Part shown: positions 16,675 to 25,223 of the stretch, piece by piece
How positions within the stretch are numbered: position 1 is the first letter of the stretch
Layout: every line of letters starts with the position of its first letter
Assembly (NCBI GenBank): GCA_938084575.1
Contig: CALKFG010000014.1
Coordinates: forward strand, 1 to 60,644
Length of the DNA: 60,644 nucleotides
DNA from: an uncultured Hyphomonadaceae bacterium
GTDB lineage: Bacteria > Pseudomonadota > Alphaproteobacteria > Caulobacterales > Hyphomonadaceae
Direction: 5' to 3'
Position numbers and translations under genes: made by a program
Notes under the pieces: model-generated
What the model was told of the DNA's origin: nothing
Databases searched by the model: none
What the model saw: the letters and a program-made list of their open reading frames with translations, nothing else

Positions 16675-17247
16675 TCAGGCCTTGGCCTGCTGTGACTCGG
16701 AGCCTGAGGCCTCAACCTCATGTGCCGGGTCCCGGGAAATATCAAAGCCGATTTCCCGTTTGCCGTAATCCCCTGCCTGATAATGTTCGATCTGTGTCTG
16801 GAACCAGCCCTGAACATGCTGGAACACATGGCCGTAAAACGGCTCCGGATCATTCTCCGCCAATGGCATTGCGAGGCGGAAATCGGTTCCACCGGCAATC
16901 CGGGCCACAAAACTGTCCCCGATCTTCTGGCACTCCAGGGTCACACGCATCCAGTCGACACTTCGTGACACGCGCACAGCCAGGCCGAACAGGATCGGTG
17001 ACAGTGGCCTGAAGCCCGCAGGAGGCAAGGAAAACGCTTCATCACCATAATCCTTTGCCTCGAAAGGGCCTGTGGGCGGCACCAGCCGCACACACGGCCC
17101 GTCACTCGCCCCGATGAAGGCACAAAGGCCCTCGCGAAGTTCTTCCGCCAGTTTGCGAACCCGCGTATAATTCTCGCCGGCCAGCTTCTGGTATTCGTCA
17201 ACTGTCCTGACCAGATCGTCAAAGCGCGCCATGCCCGGTTCCCGCAT
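16675..17247 (-). CDS. Conserved hypothetical protein
   Basis: Not recognised. The product is 190 residues long (185 from the alternative start at 17232, MARFDDLVRTVDEY). It has no signal peptide or membrane segment. It begins with a helical stretch (DLVRTVDEYQKLAGENYTRVRKLAEELREGL) and then mixed strands (LRP-like hydrophobic runs, MRVTLECQKIGDSFVARI), with a charged, low-complexity end. It is a soluble cytosolic protein, upstream of the antiporter and downstream of motA in the same direction. Coding is supported by codon pattern, length and tight spacing to its neighbours. Confidence 0.65.
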   Translation of the reverse strand: MREPGMARFDDLVRTVDEYQKLAGENYTRVRKLAEELREGLCAFIGASDGPCVRLVPPTGPFEAKDYGDEAFSLPPAGFRPLSPILFGLAVRVSRSVDWMRVTLECQKIGDSFVARIAGGTDFRLAMPLAENDPEPFYGHVFQHVQGWFQTQIEHYQAGDYGKREIGFDISRDPAHEVEASGSESQQAKA

Positions 17248-17319
17248 TCTGCCAGACAGAGCTTAGTGCGACCATACCAACAAGACCAGTCAAAAGAGGG
17301 ATTTTCACCCTCACCGCCC

Positions 17320-18192
17320 TCAGGCCGCTTGCGCCAGAAACCGATTTCGGACCAAAGTCCGGTCCAGCGCTCCGGCATCGGGACGGACCCCTTCGGGCAG
17401 CGCCATACGCGCCCGTTCGACCGCGGCGGCGGGGCCAAGTCCGGACAGCTGGGCCATCAGCATCGTCCCGATCGTTTCCAGATACTGAACGTCGTCCTCA
17501 ACAATCTGACCGAAGCGATTGGCCAGCGGCCCGATCAGACCATAAGCGAGAAAAACTCCCAAAAAGGTTCCAAGCAGTGCGGCGGCGATCATTTCTCCCA
17601 GAACGGCCGGCGATTGATCAATCACGCCCATCGTTTTGATGATTCCCAGAACGGCCGCGACAATACCCAGAGCGGGCAACGCGTCGGCCAGCGTATGAAG
17701 GGCACTGACAGCCTTTTGCCGCTCGCGAAACCAGGCGTCGATCTGGTCGCGCAGCCGATCGGAAAAATCCCCCCGCGCCGTCGGGTCAAGACTGGCCATG
17801 CGCAGCGTATCGCAGATCAGCGACATCGCGGACTGATCTTGCAGCAATCGCGGCACCGTCTGGAACAGGACCGAGTCCTGCGGGGTCTCAATATCGTCTT
17901 CAATGGCCAGCATCCCGCCGGTTTGCGTCTTGCCGGACAGGGCATGCAGGGTGACCAGCAGGTCATGATAGTCAGACCGGCGCCAACGCGGTCCGCGCAG
18001 GGCGCGCAGCAGGCCGGCGCCGGCCTCCCGGGCCACAGAGGGGGCATTGCCAATCAGGAGTGTGCCCAGCGCGGCCCCACAAATCAGGGTCAGCTCAAAC
18101 GGCAGCGCAGCAAAGATGGCGGGGCCCCCGCTGAGGCTGAGGCCACCCATCACGACACCGAGAACGATCAGGAAACCGATGAATTGCGACAT
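17320..18192 (-). CDS. motA: Flagellar motor stator protein MotA
   Basis: The 290-residue product has four hydrophobic segments: residues about 2-20, 25-45, 160-180 and 195-220. The diagnostic MotA blocks are LADALPALGIVAAVLGIIKTMG (cut here to its core PALGIVAAVLG with the first proline) and the following GTFLGVFLAYGLIGPLA, with the second conserved proline in the last helix. MotA pairs with MotB to form the proton-driven stator. The start at 18192 has a GAGGAGG ribosome site just upstream, better than the more upstream ATG. MotB is not adjacent, so the stator pair is split, as in Caulobacter-like organisms. Confidence 0.88.
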   Translation of the reverse strand: MSQFIGFLIVLGVVMGGLSLSGGPAIFAALPFELTLICGAALGTLLIGNAPSVAREAGAGLLRALRGPRWRRSDYHDLLVTLHALSGKTQTGGMLAIEDDIETPQDSVLFQTVPRLLQDQSAMSLICDTLRMASLDPTARGDFSDRLRDQIDAWFRERQKAVSALHTLADALPALGIVAAVLGIIKTMGVIDQSPAVLGEMIAAALLGTFLGVFLAYGLIGPLANRFGQIVEDDVQYLETIGTMLMAQLSGLGPAAAVERARMALPEGVRPDAGALDRTLVRNRFLAQAA

Positions 18193-18323
18193 GCCACCTC
18201 CTCGGGAACTGAGCCCCGACACCACTCTCGCACACAGGTCTTACAAAGGCGTTTCCAACAAATCTGGCCGTCTTCGCGACAGCAAGGCTTGCCCCCCCGG
18301 GCGCTGCGGGCCAGACAGGTCTT

Positions 18324-19697
18324 ATGACAAGTCTCGCGTCCTCCACCGGTGAACCCCTGACACCCAACCGGCGCGCAGCCTTCTTTCTCTTGTTCTTTTC
18401 CCTGATGGCCATCGGGGCGGGGAACACCATGCTGATTGCGGCGGTGATCCCGCCCCTGATCCGTGACCTCGGCCTGCCGGACTGGATGGCGGGGGCCATC
18501 TTTTCGCTTTCCGCCCTATGCTGGTCGCTGTCATCGCCGTTTTGGGGCAAACGGTCCAATGTCTGGGGCCGCCGGCGCGTGATGGCTCTTGGGCTGGCGG
18601 GCTATTCGGTCTCCATGGCGCTTCTTTTCCTGGCCTCCTGGGCTGCGGTGTCGCACCTGCTGACCGGAACCTTTGCCATTTTCGCCTGTCTTGCTCTGTC
18701 CCGGACCATGTTCGGACTGGTCGGGTCGGGCGCCAACCCCGCCGCGCAGGCTTATGTCGCCGACCGGACGACACCCCAGGAACGCCAGTCCGAGATTGCG
18801 TTCATTACCTCGGGCTTCAGCCTGGGCACGATTGTCGGCCCGGCCTTCGCCGCCATGCTCGTGACCACTCTGGGAATCCTCAGCCCGATGATCATCACCT
18901 GTGCCCTGGCGGCGCTGATGTCCTTTCTTCTGTACAAATTCCTTCCCGAGAACCGGGCGCCTGTTGCCGATGCGGTCAGGGCCAAGATCATCCCCGGCGC
19001 CGCGGGCCTGTGGCGGGCACGCAATGTCTATCCATTTCTCGTCTTCGCCATCTGTCTGTCACTGGTCACGGGGATACTGACACAGGTCTTTCCGTTCATC
19101 GTGATTGACCAGCTGCACCTGTGCCCGAGAGAGGTTCTTCAGGGCGCCGCGAGTCCGGACGGCAAATTCGAGTGCGGTCGGCGGGTTGCCGGCTATACCG
19201 GGCCGGCCTTCATGGTCAGCGCCATGGCCGTGATGCTGTCGCAGCTGGCGATGATCCCTTTGCTCAAACTCAGGAACAGAACGCTGATGATTTGCGGATG
19301 TGCGCCCCTTCTCGTCGGCGCCCTCCTGCTGTTCAGCGTCATGCGCCTGCCAGGGGGACCCGACCAGATCGGGCTGATTTATCCAATTCTGATCACGGCG
19401 CAGTTTTTCATTGGTCTTGGCCAGGGCCTCGCCCGGCCCGGCTTTTCAAGCGGGGCGTCGCTTGCGGTGTCGCCCCAGTTACAGGGCAATGTGGCCGGTC
19501 TGGTCATCTCGGCAAACGGCATGGGCTTTATCGTGACGCCCTTTCTCGGCCTGGCCTTGTATCAGTTCGTGGCCCGGCCCCTGCCGTTCATCCTGGTCAG
19601 CGCTCTTCTGGTGACCATGGCACTGTTCGCCTTCTTCGTGATCCCAAGGGGGGTTGGCGAGGCCGAGGGGGCGCCCACCGGACATGAAGAGCCCTAG
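18324..19697 (+). CDS. MFS transporter
   Basis: The 457-residue protein has about 12 membrane helices. MFS motif A between helices 2 and 3 reads GKRSNVWGRRRVMALGL (about 73-89), and the helix-5 region GFSLGTIVGPAFAAML resembles motif C of drug:H+ antiporters. An unusual extra loop with two cysteines (LCPREV... FECGRRV, about 270-290) lies after helix 7. The substrate is unknown; the nearest look is to drug or siderophore exporters. The ribosome site is weak (ACAGGTCTT). Its stop overlaps that of the convergent transglycosylase. Confidence 0.82.
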   Translation: MTSLASSTGEPLTPNRRAAFFLLFFSLMAIGAGNTMLIAAVIPPLIRDLGLPDWMAGAIFSLSALCWSLSSPFWGKRSNVWGRRRVMALGLAGYSVSMALLFLASWAAVSHLLTGTFAIFACLALSRTMFGLVGSGANPAAQAYVADRTTPQERQSEIAFITSGFSLGTIVGPAFAAMLVTTLGILSPMIITCALAALMSFLLYKFLPENRAPVADAVRAKIIPGAAGLWRARNVYPFLVFAICLSLVTGILTQVFPFIVIDQLHLCPREVLQGAASPDGKFECGRRVAGYTGPAFMVSAMAVMLSQLAMIPLLKLRNRTLMICGCAPLLVGALLLFSVMRLPGGPDQIGLIYPILITAQFFIGLGQGLARPGFSSGASLAVSPQLQGNVAGLVISANGMGFIVTPFLGLALYQFVARPLPFILVSALLVTMALFAFFVIPRGVGEAEGAPTGHEEP

Positions 19698-21043
19698 CCG
19701 GCCGCAGCCAGAACATAATCCAGCACCGCCGCGGTGGGATAGCCGTCCGGCAATAAGCCGTAAGCGACCTGGAACCGGCGCAGGGCGGCCTTGGTGCCCC
19801 GCCCGGCGATCCCGTCAACCGGACCGGCCGCAAAGCCGAGCTGGTTCAGACCGGCCTGCAGGTCCATGACCTGTTGCATGTTCAGCGTGCCAAGCTCCCG
19901 CGGCCAGGCCGCGATTGGCCCGGTCTGGCCGATCATACCATCGGCCAGCAGGCCGACCGCCAGAGCGTAGGAATCCGACTGATTATAGGTCTTGAACACA
20001 TCGAAATTGGAAAAGAGCAGGTATTTTGGCCCCCGAGCGCCGGCAGGCAGCCAGAGCTCTGCATAGGTTCCCTCACCCTGCGCGAAGGGCTCGCCGGTAA
20101 TCTGCACCAGACCGGCGGCCATCCATGTGCTCATCCGCCGGTCCTGGCCGTCGGCCAGTGCCCAGTCGAAACCGAGCGGCGCCGTCACCTCCAGCCCCCA
20201 GGGCAAGCCGCGGCGGTAGCCCGATGTCGCCATGTAATTGGCGGCGGAGGCAAGCGCGTCGACGGCATCGTCCCAGACATCCTTGCGACCATTGCCATCG
20301 AAATCGACGGCATGAGCCAGAAATGTGGTCGGCATGAACTGGGTATGGCCCATCGCCCCCGCCCAGCCCGAAACGAGCTGGTCACGCTGCAGGTCACCCC
20401 GCTCGATCAGGGTCATCAGGGCGCGCAATTCCCGCTCGGCAAACGCGCGGCGACGGCCTTCAACCGCCATATTGGCCAGGGTGTTGGCCGCGTCAAAAGT
20501 GCCGATATAAGCCCCCAGATTGGTCTCCATGGCCCAGATGGCAGCCACGGCCTGACGATCAACCCCATAGGTCGCCTCGATCGCCTCGAATGTGTCGTGC
20601 ATCTGAACCAGCTTCTGCGCCCCCCGCACCAGGCGCGACTCAGTCACCGCAGCGTCGACATAATCCCAGATCGGCTTGGAAAATTCGGCCTGGTCAGCGA
20701 TGCCACTGGCGCCCCCCGCCTCGGGATCGGCGAGGTAAAGGCTGAGCGGCGAGATGTCGGCGAGCAGGCCGCGAATCGTGTCCAGCCTGTAACCCTGCTG
20801 CAGGCACCGGGCGGAAAAATCGAGGCGCCAGGCGTCCATCGCCTCCAGCCCGCTGGTCGCAAACTCTGCCGACAGGTCAAACCCCGACGCGCCGGTCTGC
20901 GCGGCACCGGCTGTGTCAGCCTGCGCGGAGAAGGGGGACGAGGCGACCGGCCAAGTCAGCAGGGCGAGGACAAACCCGGCCGCCAGTGCCCGGAGGGGAT
21001 GACTGGACCAGGCGGGATCGACTGGGAGGCTGTTTCGGATCAT
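19694..21043 (-). CDS. Lytic murein transglycosylase (MltB family)
   Basis: The 449-residue protein has a signal peptide ([26 protein letters not shown]), an SLT_2/MltB catalytic domain from about 60 to 370 with the glutamate in [15 protein letters not shown] and the [17 protein letters not shown] block, and a C-terminal peptidoglycan-binding domain ([20 protein letters not shown], then [12 protein letters not shown]). It cleaves peptidoglycan glycan strands to anhydro ends in the periplasm. The start at 21043 has GGAGCGAGTCA upstream. It is divergent from rpmJ. Confidence 0.9.
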   Translation of the reverse strand: MIRNSLPVDPAWSSHPLRALAAGFVLALLTWPVASSPFSAQADTAGAAQTGASGFDLSAEFATSGLEAMDAWRLDFSARCLQQGYRLDTIRGLLADISPLSLYLADPEAGGASGIADQAEFSKPIWDYVDAAVTESRLVRGAQKLVQMHDTFEAIEATYGVDRQAVAAIWAMETNLGAYIGTFDAANTLANMAVEGRRRAFAERELRALMTLIERGDLQRDQLVSGWAGAMGHTQFMPTTFLAHAVDFDGNGRKDVWDDAVDALASAANYMATSGYRRGLPWGLEVTAPLGFDWALADGQDRRMSTWMAAGLVQITGEPFAQGEGTYAELWLPAGARGPKYLLFSNFDVFKTYNQSDSYALAVGLLADGMIGQTGPIAAWPRELGTLNMQQVMDLQAGLNQLGFAAGPVDGIAGRGTKAALRRFQVAYGLLPDGYPTAAVLDYVLAAAG

Positions 21044-21111
21044 TGACTCGCTCCGGAGCGGTGTGTATCCCCCGCTCTCCTGCAAGCCATCTTAGACGTC
21101 GGACCATTGCC

Positions 21112-21237
21112 ATGAAAGTGAAATCCTCGATCAAAGCACTCAGGTCGCGCCACCGTGACTGCAAGGTCGTTCGCCGTCGTGGCAAAACCTTCGTCATCAA
21201 CAAGACCGACCCACGCTTCAAAGCCAAGCAGGGATAG
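21112..21237 (+). CDS. rpmJ: Ribosomal protein L36 (bL36, zinc-free type)
   Basis: This 41-residue basic protein reads [20 protein letters not shown] and ends in [13 protein letters not shown]. It is the longer L36 form without the CXXC...C.H zinc knuckle; one cysteine remains. It belongs to the 50S subunit. This form is normal in alphaproteobacteria and need not mark zinc-starvation control. The start follows the GGACCATTGCC leader. It lies 11 bases before the HAD phosphatase gene. Confidence 0.95.
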   Translation: MKVKSSIKALRSRHRDCKVVRRRGKTFVINKTDPRFKAKQG

Positions 21238-21248
21238 GCGTTCCGCGC

Positions 21249-21875
21249 ATGGCGGAGCCATCGGCCCCAGCCCCACGCCTCATTCTTTTCGATCTCGGCA
21301 ACGTCCTGCTCGACTGGCAGCCCCTGCGGCTGTACCGACAGCTGTTCGATACAGACGCCGAAGCCCGCTGGTTTTGTGCCGAAGTTTGCACGCTGGACTG
21401 GCATGTCGCGCATGATCGCGGTGTCCCCATGGCCGAGAATGCCCGGGCCCTGATTGCCCGCTATCCCGATCATGCAGATAAAATTCAGGCCTGGCGTCGG
21501 CGCTGGCTGGACATGTTTGAGGGCTATGTAGACGGCATGGCCGGCCTGATGTCCGACCTGATCGACCGCGATATTCCGCTATATGGCCTGTCAAATATCC
21601 CCGATGAAGTCGCTGCCGAGACCTTTGCGGCCTTCCCCCTGCTCAGCAACCTTCGCGATGTGGTGATTTCAGGTGCAGAGAAAGTCGTCAAGCCCGACCC
21701 CGCCATCTATCAGATTGCGCTGGACCGGATGGGTCAGCCCGATTCGGCAGACGTTTTGTTCATCGACGATTCCCTGAAAAATATCGAGGCTGCCGCCGCT
21801 CTGGGCTTCCAGACCCACCATTTTCAGACTGCGGCAGCGCTGCGGGCCGATCTCGGGCGTAAAAAGCTGCTCTGA
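21249..21875 (+). CDS. HAD-superfamily (subclass IA) phosphatase
   Basis: The 208-residue protein has HAD motif I in LILFDLGNVLLDW (nucleophile Asp at about 17), motif II in YGLSNIP near 115, the motif III lysine in SGAEKVVKPDPAIY near 145, and motif IV VLFIDDSLKNIEAAAALG near 175. The DLGN form of motif I resembles YihX-like sugar-phosphate phosphatases; the substrate is not known. It follows rpmJ in the same direction. Confidence 0.85.
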   Translation: MAEPSAPAPRLILFDLGNVLLDWQPLRLYRQLFDTDAEARWFCAEVCTLDWHVAHDRGVPMAENARALIARYPDHADKIQAWRRRWLDMFEGYVDGMAGLMSDLIDRDIPLYGLSNIPDEVAAETFAAFPLLSNLRDVVISGAEKVVKPDPAIYQIALDRMGQPDSADVLFIDDSLKNIEAAAALGFQTHHFQTAAALRADLGRKKLL

Positions 21876-21975
21876 GCACCCTTGAAACAGGGAGATAATC
21901 TTGGCTACTGTTATAGTGACTTAGAATGCTCTCTATTCGACCAGAACACCGCAAGAAAAGAAGTGAATTTCCTTA

Positions 21976-22602
21976 ATGCCCAGACCTGCAGGTGTCCGAA
22001 ACCGCGATTTTAAGGCCAAGCGCACAGCGCTGCTGGACACGTTGACTGAATTTGCCCTGACAGATGATCTGCGCCGCCCCTCCCTGCGGCAATTTGCAAT
22101 CGCGGCCGATGCCTCTGAGCCGACCCTGCGCCACTATTTCGAGGATCGCCGCGGCGTGGTCCTCGCCATCCTCGACCACATCAACCACCGCGCCCATCCA
22201 CTCTGGGACGTGGTGGCAACCGGATCGGCCGACACCACCACCGCGGTGGAGGAATATTTCCGGATCACCCGCGCCGGCATGCAGCATGCCGGCTTCGTGC
22301 GGGCCCATGCCTTTGGCCTGATCGAAGGCATGGCCGATGAGGTCATTGGCCGGGCCTATCTGGAAAAGTTACTGGACCCGGCGCTGGAAACCGTGGCGCG
22401 CAAGCTGGCCGCAACACCGGGCGGACCCGAAGGCCCGGAGGCACTGCGCACGGCCGCCTTCATGATCCTGTCGCCGCTGCTGGTCATGACCATGCACCAG
22501 GAATTGCTCGGCGGTCGGGAGAGTTCACCCCTGGATGAGGGCGCCTTCTTCAATCAGCTGAAAACCTGGCTGGCCTCAGGCCTGGTCGCGCAGCAGGACT
22601 GA
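21976..22602 (+). CDS. TetR-family transcriptional regulator
   Basis: The 208-residue protein has a TetR-like helix-turn-helix near residues 25-60 (SLRQFAIAADASEPTLRHYF), where the final LRHYF replaces the common IYYHF, and a helical C-terminal ligand domain. It probably represses a nearby or its own promoter in response to a small molecule. The target is unknown; the 100-base gap upstream shows no clear palindrome. Its 3' end overlaps the convergent threonine aldolase gene by 27 bases. Confidence 0.8.
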   Translation: MPRPAGVRNRDFKAKRTALLDTLTEFALTDDLRRPSLRQFAIAADASEPTLRHYFEDRRGVVLAILDHINHRAHPLWDVVATGSADTTTAVEEYFRITRAGMQHAGFVRAHAFGLIEGMADEVIGRAYLEKLLDPALETVARKLAATPGGPEGPEALRTAAFMILSPLLVMTMHQELLGGRESSPLDEGAFFNQLKTWLASGLVAQQD

Positions 22603-23613
22603 CAGCGCCTCTATCGAATCGGCCCCGGTTGCCCAGTGACAGACTAGGCGATGGCTGCCGCCGGGCCAGGGATAGAAAAGCGCACCGGCCGCGTGCAGGC
22701 GGGCCAGAAGCGGCTCCGGCAGGCGCACGAAAACCTCGTTTCCATCGACCGGATAGGTCAGCTCGACACCCGGCTGGGCGCACAGCAGGTCGCTGACCAG
22801 ACGCGCCGACCGGTTGGCCCGTTCAGCCAGCTCAAGCCACAGCCCGTCCTGCAACAGCGCCAGGGCCTGTGCCGCGAGGAACCGCATCTTGGGCGGCATG
22901 TGCCCCCCCCGCTTCGCCCGGGCGCGCAGCCGTGCGGCCCGTCCGGCCATGTCCCCGAACAGCAGGATCAGCTCACACCCCATGGCTCCGGTCTTCGTCA
23001 GGCCGAGGGTGAGCACGTCGACGCCCGCCTTCCAGCTCATCTCGGCCGGGCTGACCGCCTGACTGACCAGGGCATTGGCAAAGCGCGCGCCATCCAGATG
23101 GACGGCGAGACCGGCCTCACGGGCCAGGGCCGCATAATGCGCGAGCCGGGCCGGCGCATAGGCTGTGCCGCACTCGGTCAGCTGGGTCAGCGACAGCACC
23201 TCGGCCGGCGTCTCATGAACAAAATCGGGTTGTATCGCAGCCAGCGCATCGCGCAGCGCCGCTTCGTCGATCTGACCGGCCGGTCCGGGCAGCAGCCGCA
23301 GCTTGCCGCCCCCGGTGAAAAATTCCGGGGCGCCCCGTTCATCGCGTTCGATATGGGCTTCATCATGGCACAGAATCGCCCCGGTCGGCGAACACAGGAC
23401 CGACAGGGCCAGCGCGTTCGCCGCCGTCCCACTGGCACATGGCCAGACAAACAGATCGTCAGTTTCAAACAGCGCGGCCAGCTGGCGGTGCAGTGCCGCG
23501 CTCAGCGGGTCATTGCCATAGCTCGACGCCATGCCGTGATTGGCCTCGGCCAGAGCGGTCAGGACGGCCGGATGGGCCGGCGCCGACGTATCAGAAGAAA
23601 AATCCAGGGCCAT
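22576..23613 (-). CDS. ltaE: Low-specificity L-threonine aldolase
   Basis: This 345-residue fold-type I PLP enzyme splits threonine or allo-threonine into glycine and acetaldehyde. It starts with the family phrase DFSSDTSAPAHPAVL and continues with YGNDPLSAALHRQL. The cofactor contacts are in HLDGARFANAL (about 172-182) and the PLP lysine in TLGLTKTGAMGCE (about 205). Length is normal. It is downstream of the SDR gene with a 3-base gap, so both are probably cotranscribed. Confidence 0.88.
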   Translation of the reverse strand: MALDFSSDTSAPAHPAVLTALAEANHGMASSYGNDPLSAALHRQLAALFETDDLFVWPCASGTAANALALSVLCSPTGAILCHDEAHIERDERGAPEFFTGGGKLRLLPGPAGQIDEAALRDALAAIQPDFVHETPAEVLSLTQLTECGTAYAPARLAHYAALAREAGLAVHLDGARFANALVSQAVSPAEMSWKAGVDVLTLGLTKTGAMGCELILLFGDMAGRAARLRARAKRGGHMPPKMRFLAAQALALLQDGLWLELAERANRSARLVSDLLCAQPGVELTYPVDGNEVFVRLPEPLLARLHAAGALFYPWPGGSHRLVCHWATGADSIEALSVLLRDQA

Positions 23614-23616
23614 ACG

Positions 23617-24399
23617 TCAGACCATCACGTCCGGCGTCTGCCACATCAGGTGCTGCCCGCCATCACTGACAATCATCTGCCCGGTGACGCTGTCCGCCTC
23701 AATCAGATAGGCCAGCGCCCGGAAGATCTCATCCGGATCCGACCCCTGCCCGGTCAGCGTCGCAGCTGTCTCGGCGGCGAATTCACCCGGCTTCTGGTGG
23801 ACATTCTCCAGCGTCGGACCGGGACCGATGGCATTGACCCGGATCGTCGGCGCCAGGGCCTGAGCCAGAGTCCGCGTCGCCGTCCACAAGGCCGACTTGG
23901 ACAGCGTGTACGTGAAGAAAAGCGGGTTGAGCTTAAGCACCCGCATATCGATCAGATTGACAATCAGGCCCGCCAGATCCGGCGGCAGAGTCCGCGCAAA
24001 GTGCTGGGCCAGAACAAGCGGCGCGCGCAGATTGGCCTGCATGTGCAGGTCCCAGTCGGCGCGGCTGTGGTCGCGCGCCGTATCGTCGACGAATGTCGAC
24101 GCGGAGTTGACCAGCAGGGTCAGCGGGCCACCCAGAGCCTCCTGCGCGGCAGGCACAAGCCCGGCGACCTCGCCTTCAAGCGCCAGATCGGCCTGCAGAA
24201 CAGCCGCCACACCGCCGGCCTGACGAATGTCTCGGGCGGTCGCCTCAGCGCCGGCCTGAGACCCGCGGTAATGGACGCCGACCGACCAGCCCTTCGCCCC
24301 GAGCGCCAGCGCCATGGCCCGGCCAAGCCGCGCACCGGCACCCGTGACCAGGGCCCGCTTCGGACCAGACGATACAGTCGGCACAGTAGAATGTAGCAC
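23617..24399 (-). CDS. SDR-family oxidoreductase
   Basis: The 260-residue classical short-chain dehydrogenase has the nucleotide-binding TGAGARLGRAMALAL (about 19-33), NSASTF in place of NNAG (about 97-102), the YTLSKSA catalytic Tyr-Lys pair near 167-173, and the C-terminal PGPTL region. The ARLGR and NSAS variants and the M/D-rich NLIDMR segment resemble pteridine reductase-like SDRs (FolM/PTR1 type). The start codon is GTG with GGTGAG upstream. It shares an apparent operon with threonine aldolase. Confidence 0.82.
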   Translation of the reverse strand: MLHSTVPTVSSGPKRALVTGAGARLGRAMALALGAKGWSVGVHYRGSQAGAEATARDIRQAGGVAAVLQADLALEGEVAGLVPAAQEALGGPLTLLVNSASTFVDDTARDHSRADWDLHMQANLRAPLVLAQHFARTLPPDLAGLIVNLIDMRVLKLNPLFFTYTLSKSALWTATRTLAQALAPTIRVNAIGPGPTLENVHQKPGEFAAETAATLTGQGSDPDEIFRALAYLIEADSVTGQMIVSDGGQHLMWQTPDVMV

Positions 24400-24565
24400 G
24401 GGGTCTCACCGCCTCCCGGACACGAGGAATAACCCGCCAAGCGATACACACATGCCGGCCGGACGGAAAGTGAAGAAACGGGGTATCTGACCGGGCCTTG
24501 CCGGATCAGGCGGCACGCCGCCTGTCAGCAGGCGGCCCTGCCGCGGACTGTTCGCAGCTTCGGGA

Positions 24566-24649
24566 CTAGTCGATCCGACGAAACTCAATCAGGTTAAGCA
24601 AACCAAACAGACCCACAGTCGCCAGAATAGCCCAAACGGATGCGTGCAT
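24566..24649 (-). CDS. Small membrane protein, 27 residues
   Basis: An open frame of 28 codons begins at ATG 24649 with a strong GGAGG ribosome site seven bases upstream. It encodes one membrane helix (VWAILATVGLFGLLNLIE) and a basic/acidic tail ending FRRID. This is the only likely gene in the 340-base gap between the SDR and NUDIX genes. The shape (short N-terminus, one helix, charged tail) is that of regulatory or subunit-like small membrane proteins. No partner is known. A GC-rich hairpin (24507-24524) lies downstream without a U tract. Confidence 0.6.
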   Translation of the reverse strand: MHASVWAILATVGLFGLLNLIEFRRID

Positions 24650-24740
24650 GGAAAGTCCTCCGAACAACAATAATCTCCCGCTGTTAGAGGGTCTTGATCC
24701 CTTTGGCGACCCCCGTTTTCCAGTTAGGGGGTCCTGACCC

Positions 24741-25199
24741 ATGGTCAGCCTGCGCACGCGAGTCTTCCAGACCTGGTTCCGGCTGCAGCGCCCCATGACG
24801 CTGGGTGTGCGTGGCGTGGTGGAAAATCACTCCGGCCAGGTCCTCCTGGTCCATCATACCTACACGCAGGGCTGGTTCCTTCCCGGCGGCGGCGTCGAAC
24901 ATGCCGAGCCGGTCGCGACGGCCCTGAAGCGGGAACTGGCCGAGGAGGGCGGAATCGCCCTGACCGGGCCGTCCCGCCTGGTGGGCATTTATTCCAACCA
25001 CGACGTGTTTCGCAACGACCACGTCGTCCTCTATCATGTGCCCTTTGCCAGCTGGCAGGCCTGCCCGACAGATCACCAGGGCGAGATTTCCGACCTGCGC
25101 TGGTGTGATCCGGACGCTCTTCCCGACGCGGCCACGCCGGGCACCCGGCGCCGTCTGGCGCAGCTGTTTTCCGGCGGGCCCGACAGCCCGTTCTGGTAG
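24741..25199 (+). CDS. NUDIX hydrolase
   Basis: The 152-residue protein has the Nudix box GGGVEHAEPVATALKRELAE followed by EGGI (about 50-72; the REL.EEG core with Mg-binding glutamates) within a single domain. It hydrolyses a nucleoside diphosphate linked to another group; the substrate is not shown. An amphipathic N-terminus (TRVFQTWFRLQRPMTLGVRG) matches RppH-distant Nudix proteins that act on lipids or sugars linked to nucleotides. Monocistronic. Confidence 0.85.
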   Translation: MVSLRTRVFQTWFRLQRPMTLGVRGVVENHSGQVLLVHHTYTQGWFLPGGGVEHAEPVATALKRELAEEGGIALTGPSRLVGIYSNHDVFRNDHVVLYHVPFASWQACPTDHQGEISDLRWCDPDALPDAATPGTRRRLAQLFSGGPDSPFW

Positions 25200-25223
25200 G
25201 TCACGCCAGGGTCCGGCTGGCCA

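Noticed and set aside
21112-21237. Zinc-free L36 as a marker of Zur control
   Set aside because: The 41-residue form is the normal L36 in alphaproteobacteria, and no Zur-like site precedes it.
22651-24396. Long open frame opposite threonine aldolase and the SDR gene
   Set aside because: It spans two well-conserved genes on the other strand and its product is basic and without domains.
24507-24524. Rho-independent terminator after the small membrane protein
   Set aside because: The GC hairpin is perfect but no U tract follows on the minus strand.
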